Shown: in pieces, positions 13,407 to 20,851 of the stretch
How positions within the stretch are numbered: position 1 is the first letter of the stretch
How the letters are laid out: each line of letters begins with the position of its first letter
Source of the DNA: Dichomitus squalens LYAD-421 SS1
Lineage: Eukaryota > Basidiomycota > Agaricomycetes > Polyporales > Polyporaceae
Assembly: GCF_000275845.1 (NCBI RefSeq)
Contig: NW_006766894.1
Location: 568,553 to 589,403, forward strand
DNA length: 20,851 bases
Direction: 5' to 3'
The notes under the pieces: model-generated
The model's database searches: none
Seen by the model: only the letters and a program-made list of their open reading frames with translations
Told to the model about the DNA's origin: nothing
Position numbers and translations under genes: made by a program

Positions 13407-13413
13407 TATAAAA
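13407..13413 (+). promoter_or_regulatory. TATA box of the manganese peroxidase gene
   Basis: TATAAAA lies 115 bp upstream of the ATG at 13522. This is a usual distance for peroxidase genes with a leader of roughly 70-90 nt. The leader between them is CT-rich, common at basidiomycete transcription starts. Confidence 0.75.
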
Positions 13414-13521
13414 GACAGCTAGTCTTCAGCCAACATCTTCAGGACATCGAGTTCTCTCCACTCGCTCTCCCCTCCGGCCTCCGCCCTCTACTCGGCAGTA
13501 CATCGCTCCTCGGAACCAGCA

Positions 13522-15101
13522 ATGGCATTCAAGCTTTTGTCTATCGTCTCCCTCGTCGCTCTCGCCACTGTTGCCAGTGCCGCCCCGAGCCGGACGGTGT
13601 GCTCTGACGGGACTGTGGTCCCTGACTCGGTGTGCTGCGAATTTTTACCCGTCAGTAATGGTTCCACCGCGCCGTCACATAATGGGGACTGATCATTCGG
13701 CAATACAGCTCGCAGAAGCTCTCCAGACGCAGGTCCTTATGGGCGACTGCGGAGAAGACAGTATGTCATCTACTTGCGTTGCCGACGATCATGAACTGAC
13801 CGGTCTTCATTCCAGCTCACGAGCTCCTCCGTCTCACATTCCGTAAGCCACACATCGGCTATACGTTCACGGCATACTGACCGTACATTGCAGACGATGC
13901 CATTGCCATCTCCCGCAGCAATGCTTCGGCGTGAGTCTTAATTCACGATTTTCTACAGATTTGGTGCTGACTATAGCTTGTGCGTAGTGGTGGTGGAGCC
14001 GACGGTTCGATGCTCATCTTCCCGACCGTCGAGCCTGCCTTCTTCGCTAACCTCGGTATCGCCGACTCCGTCAACAACCTCATCCCCTTCCTGTCGCAGT
14101 TCCCCAGCATCTCCGCCGGTGACCTCGTCCAGTTTGCAGGTGCTGTCGCCATCACCAACTGCCCTGTATGCACATACTACTTTCCTCAGACTGCTCTTGT
14201 TCGAGTGCTCATACTTCGCGTTCCGACAGGGTGCACCGCAACTCGAGTTCCTTGCTGGTCGTCCCAATGCGACCGCCCCCGCCATCGATGGTCTGATTCC
14301 CGAGCCCCAGGACAATATTACGAAGATTCTGGCGCGGTTCGACGATGCCGGAGGGTTCACGCCGTTCGAGGTCGTCTCCCTTCTCGCTTCGCACACGATC
14401 GCTCGTGCCGACCATGTCGACCCGACTCTCGACGCCGCGCCCTTCGACAGTGTAAGTTGCGCCCCCTCCCTCGTTCACAGCGCCCGCTCACCAGAACCCC
14501 CGTGCCACAGACTCCCTTCACCTTCGACACCCAGATCTTCCTCGATGTGCTCCTCAAGGGTGTCGGCTTCCCTGGGCTGAACAACAACACTGGCGAGGTC
14601 TCCTCCCCGCTCCCCCTTTCGAACGGCACCGACGTCGGCGAGCTCCGTCTCCAGTCCGACTTCGGCCTCGCCCACGACCCGCGCACGGCTTGCTTCTGGC
14701 AGGGCTTCGTCAATGAGCAGGAGTTCATGGCGCAGTCGTTCAAGGCCGCGATGGCGAAGCTCGCTGTGCTCGGCCACAACGCGGACGACCTCGTCGACTG
14801 TTCTGCTGTCGTACCGAAGCCTAAGCTCGCGGTTGCCGTGTCCGCGGCGTTCCCGGCGACCAAGGGCCCGGACGACCTCGAGCTGTCGTGCAACACCTCG
14901 CGGTTCCCCAACCTGCCTATCGATCGTGAGTCGCTTTCTTTAGTCCGTGGATCTGTTAGTCAAATAAGCTGAACGCAACCGTGTTTTCCAGATGGCACCC
15001 AGGAGGCCCTCATCCCGCACTGCTCGGACGGCAGCATGAGCTGCACCACCGTTCAGTTCGACGGCCCGGCGCTCAGCTTCGGTGACAATAACAGCTCTTG
15101 A
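13522..15101 (+). CDS. mnp: Secreted manganese peroxidase (class II, short type)
   Basis: Heme peroxidase that oxidises Mn(II) to Mn(III), which diffuses into lignin. Exons are 13522-13650, 13709-13760, 13816-13842, 13894-13930, 13988-14165, 14230-14451, 14511-14925 and 14992-15101; all phases agree and give 389 aa. Signal peptide [20 protein letters not shown] is followed by the mature N-terminus. Catalytic residues are distal R66 and H70 (RLTFHD), proximal H196 (LLASHT) and D265 (LQSD). The Mn(II) acid triad is complete: E59, E63 and D202. Distal calcium ligands lie in FHD (D71) and GADGS (D87, S89). Position 191, where lignin and versatile peroxidases carry the surface Trp, is Ser, so this is a true Mn peroxidase. 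Ten Cys fit five disulfides. N154-A-T and N170-I-T are possible N-glycosylation sites. Position 61 between the two Mn glutamates is Thr, created at an exon junction, where relatives usually have Ala. The tail is short, without the long extension of Phanerochaete enzymes. Confidence 0.97.
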
Positions 15102-16024
15102 TCGACGACTTGAGTGTAAATGGGTTTTCTTTTCTTCTTCTTCCACTGTTGCCTAGATCTAGGCTGCAGTGATATCGGTGTAATTTTGTACGTGTCCTGA
15201 TGATGGAAGGTGGTGAATGATTATGATGTTATAGACGAAACGAGGCTATGTTACGAGGGTCCAAACTGGTGCGATGTGACATGGTGTTCTCGTGCTCAAG
15301 CCTGTGATCACACCAGCGCGATCACTAACTAGTGCACACGTACTAGATAAATCATCGGACGCACAGGTTCTATCTGCAGTCGCCCTTGTACCCCCCGGAA
15401 GATCCCTATGTCTGCTTCTCCCTTCAGCCTACGGTCGCTCATGTAACTGATGGGTCAATCTGGATACCACGTCTTTTGGATCTCTCTTGTACGCTGCAAC
15501 GTGACTCGAACGCCTACACAGGGGCCGTCACGCCAAAAGGCAGGATGAGAGTCCGTGCTTCCGCTGACCGGCCGGCATGTACCCATTTCCAGGATGTTTC
15601 GCGCTACGAGTGACCGCCGTCCTTATGGCCGGAAGGTCTCGCAAACCAGAGCGCACGCACGCCGTGTCTGATATGATAGGATATAGAAACACAGTGTGTT
15701 ATCATCGCGAGAGTCTTTCACCCTCGGGAAACTCGATGGGCCATGCCACCCCGAACATAAAATTGGGCCAATCTCGAAAAGCAGTCATGATGAAGAGCAA
15801 GGGGGGGGGCACGAACTTCATTCGAGACAAGGGAGATGATTCGAGGCATGGTCGACTCAACCTTGTACGTAATACATGTGCAAGAGAACTTCGAGGTAAT
15901 CACTACTTGTGACGTACGTTGACATGGAGGACAAAAGAGCCAAGAGCCCGGGAGACACGTCAGTGACAAGCTTCGAGAGAGATATGCCCAGATCCACGGG
16001 CGTCGATATGTACGGAACAGGCAG
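15102..16024. other. Intergenic stretch between two convergent genes
   Basis: It holds the 3' ends of the peroxidase (+) and the seven-helix membrane protein (-). Frames within it are short and show no family features or splice chain. A run of nine or more G occurs near 15802-15811. I see no RNA gene or transposon end. Confidence 0.5.
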
Positions 16025-17631
16025 CTACGAGTGTATGTCGAGAACAGAGTCGGCGGAAGGAAACGGTTTGTTGTCCCCTCTTTCGAATTCGAATGATCTG
16101 CCCTTCAGAGTCTCCCCATCATCGATGTCAGAACGGCTGATCGCCCGTCCAAGTACGACGTGTGCTTCCTCGGCAACTACCAGTGGGCTGGGGAGTATAG
16201 TGCCACGACCGAACACAACGGTACTCGTACTCGTAGTGGTTAGTGGAAGACCTCTTGGATAATCAACGAGAATACCGCGCTCCAGTGGTGATCGGTTCAC
16301 GGCAACAAGCACGATGATGATTGTAGGATATATGGCCTATCAAGTGGAGTGAGTATTTCTCACGCAACATCGAAAGACTCCGGTGAACTCTTACCACCAT
16401 TGGTGTGAGGGCGCCATAGACAAAATAGTACCCAACAGTATGGTACTCAAGAGTGTTCGCCAGGCTTGCAGGGTCCATGAGGGACACCAAAACCAGAATC
16501 TGTCCGGATTTCAGCTGTCAGGAAATGCACGACACTATAGAATGCAGCGAGTCTTACTAGGAGGGCACAGTAAATGGTTCCAGATTCCACAAGGAGCGCA
16601 AGGGCCTTCAGCACGCGCGTCTTGGCATGGAAGTATTTCTTGAGAGATAGCCTATGCATCCTGTAGAGACGCCAGTGTGAGATCCCAACTGGCTTGATAT
16701 GGCTGGAAACTGACCATGCTTTGCATGCGATCAGAATGGTTGCCGTTGTATTCGTAACGCAAGATAATATCACCGCCGCATTTGTGAATCCGTCCGTACC
16801 CCACCAGAAAAAGATTTGGTCAGGAGTCGCAGGCGATGCTGTTACGCTGCCAATGATGCCGAGCGCTGTTGGACAGGTAAGATGCAGACCATAGAAACAG
16901 TGGGCACAGTAACTAGTACAGACCTAGAGTCATAGTCACAAGGATTGGGCCGACCCAGTAAACCACCCTGTTCTGCCAGATGACAGCTGCTCGCCACCAC
17001 ACTATAGCATCTCCAATCACAATCTGAAGCCAAGAAAGAATCAGTCAGCCAGTCAGCTGTCATACCACATCCATCGTGACACTCACATTGACACCAAGTG
17101 GAACCGTTACCATCCACGATTGTCTGTATGCGGCGGCTTTCAGTGCAGCGAGGCTATCATGACCATTGTAGCTATCTGAGTATAGGCCGTTGTTTGCCTC
17201 ACGGATGATACGCTGCACACTTGTCCAGCTCCAGATGATCGCAGACATATAGATCATAGTAGACGCATAGATCATCAGAATGCTGAGTAGAAGAATCCTA
17301 GATGATTTCCGGCTGAGAGAGCCCTGACCGCTAATATATGAACATAGCCTCAACAACCAGTTTATGTAACGGAAAGGCGATACCCACATGAGCAGGGATA
17401 CAGACGCAATAACCAGTATTGTCAAGGCGCCTGTTGGTGTATCTAGACGTGCACGTGAAGAAAACAGTATGTGTGCGACTGACCGAAAAGTAGGCTGGAA
17501 AGTGAATACTGGAGGACATTTGTTGTTGCGTTGAACGAAAAGTGTTGAAGAAGCCCCAGGGCATACGTGTTCAGCTGGGCGGTCGGGGCGACCTGCTCCT
17601 CTGGAGCAGTAGTAGAATACGTGGGAGGCAT
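16025..17631 (-). CDS. Agaricomycete seven-helix integral membrane protein
   Basis: Eight exons on the minus strand, all in phase, give 401 aa: 17631-17484, 17430-17388, 17330-17087, 17023-16924, 16865-16715, 16660-16558, 16499-16395 and 16336-16025. Landmarks of this orphan family, in order: an N-terminal helix LQYSLSSLLFGALTILVIAS, then RILLLSILMIYASTMIYMSA, IVIGDAIVWWRAAVIW, FTNAAVILSCVTNTTATILIACKAW, RVLKALALLVESGTIYCALL, GYYFVYGALTPMV and AIYPTIIIVLVAVNRS; a hydrophilic tail of about 90 residues faces the other side. The GDAIVWWR and LLVESGxxY motifs recur in many Agaricomycete paralogues of unknown function. The start MPPTYSTTAP is the first ATG of the open frame. Exon 2 could start 12 nt earlier (17442), adding four residues. 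The exon 2-3 junction has an alternative donor/acceptor pair, so residues near 64-68 are uncertain. The MITE lies 243 bp upstream of the start codon. Confidence 0.87.
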
Positions 17632-17873
17632 GCTCCGGAGCAGCACAGAAACAAGACCACAGGCGTAGACTATATGTTATCATCTCGCCTGATCATCAGC
17701 GGCGTAAGATCCGCCGGCTTGAAACCGCTGACTTTAGCTCAATGACGTGAACGCCGCATGTTATCCCGTCCGTCTATTCCATGACTTGCTCACAACGAGC
17801 TGTCAAAACCTGTCGACGGCGACTGATGGTCACCATGAAGGGCGATGAGGGATCTGAGTTGTCAGCTGCGGGG

Positions 17874-17901
17874 TACAGTCGTTTGCATATCAAACTGCAG
17901 T
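17874..17901 (+). repeat. Left terminal inverted repeat of the MITE
   Basis: Perfect 28-base match to the reverse complement of 18201-18228. It contains a small internal palindrome, GTTTG-CATAT-CAAAC, so each end can itself fold. Confidence 0.88.
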
Positions 17902-18200
17902 CGACGCGCGCGCCGCGGGGCTGTTTGCCCGTGTTTGCAACGCCGTGAGCGAGCGTCTCTCTGCCTGTTTGGGACCGGCCTCCGTCGACCCACTGTGGCC
18001 ATCAAGTACAAAAAGCTTCTCCTGCATTGAAAGCCAACCAGCCATTGCTAAGGGCCATATTGTATGTACTATCAACCCACTACGACATTTTTGAGGGATT
18101 TTATCCGTTTTCATTGAGGGTGCACCCACCGGAGTGGCCGTTCTAGCCGGTACCCGACGGCGGAGCAAATACGAGCAAACAGGCTCGACGCGCGCACGAC

Positions 18201-18228
18201 ACTGCAGTTTGATATGCAAACGACTGTA
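18201..18228 (-). repeat. Right terminal inverted repeat of the MITE
   Basis: Perfect inverted copy of the left end, closing with GACTG then TA. The bases just outside the two TA pairs differ, so the target duplication is no longer than TA. Confidence 0.88.
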
Positions 18229-20137
18229 ATCACAACAAACTTAGCATGTCTAATACATCCGCCAATATCAACTTCGTTGTAAGCTACATAACCTGCTAGA
18301 AGTCTAAAAGTGATCTGATTATCATCATGTTGAGAACGATATATCGTTGGCCAAGGACACAACATGGAAGCGATCCCTGACGGATGCGTTAGGAAGGGCA
18401 ATTGACTTCGTGGCATAAGACCTCTGGTTTGCCCGCCCTTCTCGACGTTAGGTGAGGTGTGTTAGTCACTGGAACGTGGTGGCAGCTTCCCTCCGAAACA
18501 TATGGGAAACCTACTCAAAAAGGTAGAAGCTGTGCATTGTCGCTTCCCCGAATCGCGATACATATCCACTCCGGGTCTCGTGGCGTCTCCGTGACGCAAT
18601 TTTAACCACCTTTCATCACTGCCCCAGATCTTTGCTATGTAGAAGGGTACAGGCTTCTCAGCGGCGAAGGAGTTGCGTGGGAGGGTCTGGTCGATCTTGC
18701 GGTGCATATGAACTGTATGTGGGGCCGCACCGACACAGAATCAGGCTGTGCAGGATTCGGCGGACACCGAGTGCGCGGAATCCCATGTGCCGAGGCTCGG
18801 TGATATTACTGGCTTAATCGGAGGGGTACATGTACCTGTCAGGACTCCGTTTTACAATGAGCCACGCATCCAATCAGAAATCGGAGACGGGGCATACTGA
18901 TATGTAGGACGCGCCAAACATTTGCATGGGACGCCAGGAGATAGCAAATAGCATTGGCAGAAATCGGAGCTCTTCCGGCATCACCAATCACTTCGTGATG
19001 CGTGAATACCTTGAATTGGGCGACTTTGAATTCGCCTGCCTCAGGCAACGCCATGAGCCTGCTCCTGTGGGATTCCGAAGAAATGCTCTCGCCTTCTAAT
19101 GGCGAATCTGTGACCCGGAGCATCAACGGACGTGATCGAGGGAAAGACGACATCGAAAGGAACCGTACTCAAGAGTGTTGGTCAAAGCTTACGTAGACGT
19201 ATGTCACTTGTGGGTACCGCACGATTGCCGAGATGTGCGTTGAGGATCCCTCCAATTCCCAGCCGTCCGCGAGGCCGAAGGAAGTTGGAAAGGGGCGACT
19301 GCCAGTGCGATGAAGCAATGTCTTGGATGGGGCGAGAGCTCGTGTCCAAAACCTCGGTCGGAAGCCGGACTCCACACACTTATGTATACGAGCGAATGGT
19401 AGCAGGGATGATGATCTGCCCAGGTGCCCCTGAATGTTGAGAACGTCCCGGAAGCAAACATGTAGTCCGAGCGACCCCGCGAGTGATAAATGGCTAGGGC
19501 GCAGGCTTGGATAGTATGATAGGTTTCAACATGCCTGCGACGGTATCGTCGTCAAAGACCCTGTTACAGAGTGTTGCTGCGACACTGCCGTGTTGCATAG
19601 GCCAGCCGTGGATAGGTGATAAGAGGCGGGAGAGGTACGAGGCCGAGGAATTCGTTATGAGCCATACATAGATATGCACCCCAGGTCGACTCCCACGGTT
19701 GTCTATCTGTCAATGCGTCCGCCTATGTCTCCTTCGCGTTGCAGCACCGCCGTTTCGGCGTCCGCAGTGGCCTTCGAAATTCGGGATGAAGACGCACTTC
19801 GATTGGCTGGACATTCTACAATATACAATGCCTGCCTGTACATTGATCGAAAGTACTGCTCTCGAACAACGAAGAGGCGGACGTGCACATACCGCAAGAA
19901 TCACAGACCTCGCAATCAAGCCGTATTGTGTCGGGAGCGTCGACATCATGCCTGTCGCGGCCGGCAAGGGCTGTCCACCGAAGCGCTAGGCCCGACGCAC
20001 GTGGCGGATGCCGCGTCTCATCCATCCCGGGGTGGTGTGCAGCTAGCACAGGCCTAGGAGGTGCACTCCGCGAGAGATACATCCGACGGTTGATGCGTGG
20101 TGCACCAGCAGTCCTAGATCGCCAGCCCGCTCCTGTC
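18229..20137. other. Long stretch without a recognised gene
   Basis: No frame here matches a family I know. The best candidates are minus-strand frames 18839-19153 (104 aa) and 19494-19679 (61 aa). Both show some coding-like composition and nearby GTAAGC or CAG signals, but I could not join them into one phase-consistent gene. They could be exons of an unrecognised gene or of a decayed one. The right end is the 3' flank of the partial RG-rich gene. Confidence 0.4.
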
Positions 20138-20851
20138 TCACCCTTGCGGAGGAGCACCTCGCCCTCGACCCCGGCCCCTGCCTCTACCGCGACCCCGCCC
20201 TCCGCCAGGAGTGCCAGGATCTCCGCCATCAGTCGCACCCAGGGCTACAGACGCAGCAGACGCAGGGGCTGAGCCCTCGCTCGTTGTCTGTCCCTGAGCA
20301 GGACGGGCCAATATCTTTGGCGGGGCCGCATCGCGCTGCAGGATCCCGGTCGGGACGCCGCCACCGCGGGGACCACGCTCGCGTTTTTCCTCCTTCTGCC
20401 TGGGCGCAGGAGGCGCTTCCGCGACAACTGTGGAGCTGGTCGTCGATGCCACGGCACCATCCTTGTCCTTGTCCTTGTCTTTGTCGCGTTCGCGACGCGA
20501 CTTGCGCTCGACGCCCGCCCCGCTAAGCGCAGCCTCGAACTGTCGCGAGGCGATGCTAAGAACTGGGCATGCGCAACGCATGGGAATCCCGGCATAGTCC
20601 TCAGCAGCAAAGGGAGCGGCGGAGGCAGGTGCCGGGGCAGCAGCCGACCCACTCGTCGACGCGCTCGACGACACTGAAGGTCCAGACGCGGTCCCCTTGC
20701 GCTCCCGAGGCGCCTTCGGTGGCTTCGATGCGCCCTGCTTATTTGCGGATGTCGCGGCGGTGGCCTTGACGTCCTTGCTCGCGCCCGCCTGTGCTTGGCC
20801 CTGCTGCTGATGCGCCGCCGCTTTCGCCGCGGCCGCAGCCTTCTTCGCTCC
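20138..20851 (-). CDS. C-terminal part of a low-complexity RG-rich protein (5' end outside window)
   Basis: The frame is open from the window edge to a TGA at 20138-20140, giving 237 codons of the C-terminus; the rest lies beyond 20851. The sequence runs from an Ala/Lys/Gln-rich part (1-50), through Ser/Ala and Pro/Ala linkers, to a short ordered-looking piece with Cys (YAGIPMRCACPVLSIASRQF, about 86-105). After that come a basic KD repeat (123-131), a Lys/Arg/Glu block, a GILQR...KILARP motif (169-183), and a final RG repeat (219-232) before APPQG. RG boxes with charged linkers are usual in RNA-binding or mRNA-decay proteins; that role is inference only. Antisense frames in this GC-rich region are shadows. 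Confidence 0.62.
   Translation of the reverse strand, partial: GAKKAAAAAKAAAHQQQGQAQAGASKDVKATAATSANKQGASKPPKAPRERKGTASGPSVSSSASTSGSAAAPAPASAAPFAAEDYAGIPMRCACPVLSIASRQFEAALSGAGVERKSRRERDKDKDKDKDGAVASTTSSTVVAEAPPAPRQKEEKRERGPRGGGVPTGILQRDAAPPKILARPAQGQTTSEGSAPASAASVALGATDGGDPGTPGGGRGRGRGRGRGRGRGAPPQG
20461..20484 (+). repeat. Hexamer tandem repeat coding for Lys-Asp
   Basis: Four copies of CCTTGT (the last is CTTTGT) in a row. On the minus strand they encode alternating Lys and Asp in the partial RG-rich protein, so copy number could vary in steps of two residues without a frameshift. Confidence 0.85.

Larger units (their letters stand above)
17874..18228. mobile_element. MITE with mariner-like ends (TA target duplication)
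   Basis: A 355-bp unit is bounded by inverted repeats. The outermost 28 bases (17874-17901 and 18201-18228) are perfect inverted copies. Homology then continues inward imperfectly for about 45 more bases, including a matched pair TGTTTGCCCGTGTTTGC and TGTTTGCTCGTATTTGC. Each end is TA followed by CAGT; if TA is the target duplication, the element itself is 17876-18226 (351 bp), starting CAGTC. A TA duplication with CAGT ends is the pattern of Tc1/mariner elements. The interior is AT-richer and has no frame that could encode a transposase, so the element is non-autonomous. Class assignment rests only on the ends. Confidence 0.82.

Noticed and set aside
13980..14972. 330-codon open frame over the peroxidase
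   Set aside because: It reads through introns with frame changes; the spliced eight-exon model restores all catalytic motifs and is preferred.
17890..18219. 109-codon minus-strand open frame inside the MITE
   Set aside because: It spans both inverted repeats and has no transposase motif; it follows from the repeat structure.
16443..19179. A 15-base identity (GTACTCAAGAGTGTT) shared by 16443-16457 and 19165-19179, reading NTLEY on the minus strand in both
   Set aside because: Similarity ends after about eight codons on either side and an in-frame stop lies just upstream in the second copy; too short to claim a duplicated exon.

Overview
The window looks like nuclear DNA of an agaricomycete basidiomycete, most probably a wood-decaying polypore (Trametes/Ganoderma type). 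Three things suggest this: many short GT-AG introns, mostly about 50-70 nt; a secreted class II manganese peroxidase, a hallmark of white-rot fungi; and two seven-helix membrane protein families that are expanded in Agaricomycetes. No tRNA, rRNA or CRISPR array was seen. Gene models were built by hand from reading-frame phase, splice sites and family resemblance.

Layout. 1-1505: no recognised gene. 1506-3513 (+): DUF6533-type membrane protein with several micro-exons. 3722-5590 (-): intronless mitochondrial Obg/Mtg2 GTPase, convergent with the previous gene. 5689-5994 (-): short spliced ORF with a mitochondrial-type leader, divergent from MCM4. 6158-9579 (+): MCM4 replicative helicase subunit, 8 exons, 989 aa, with two MluI cell-cycle boxes just upstream of its start. 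9957-11353 (-): two-exon F-box protein, convergent with MCM4. 11354-13406: long gene-poor stretch holding at most one doubtful small spliced ORF. 13522-15101 (+): manganese peroxidase, 8 exons, 389 aa, with a TATA box. 16025-17631 (-): 8-exon seven-helix membrane protein, 401 aa. 17874-18228: miniature inverted-repeat element with TA target duplication. 18229-20137: no recognised gene. 20138-20851 (-): C-terminal part of a low-complexity, RG-rich protein that runs off the window.

How they work together. The left-centre (GTPase, small leader ORF, MCM4) is housekeeping: mitochondrial ribosome assembly and DNA replication. The GC-rich, strongly biased coding sequence of the GTPase and MCM4 contrasts with the membrane, F-box and intergenic regions. 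The right half is more accessory: lignin-modifying secretion, orphan membrane proteins and a transposon relic. I see no new multi-gene system. The most distinctive observations are the micro-exon architecture of the DUF6533 gene, the MluI-box pair on the MCM4 bidirectional promoter, and the mariner-like MITE in the probable upstream region of the seven-helix gene.
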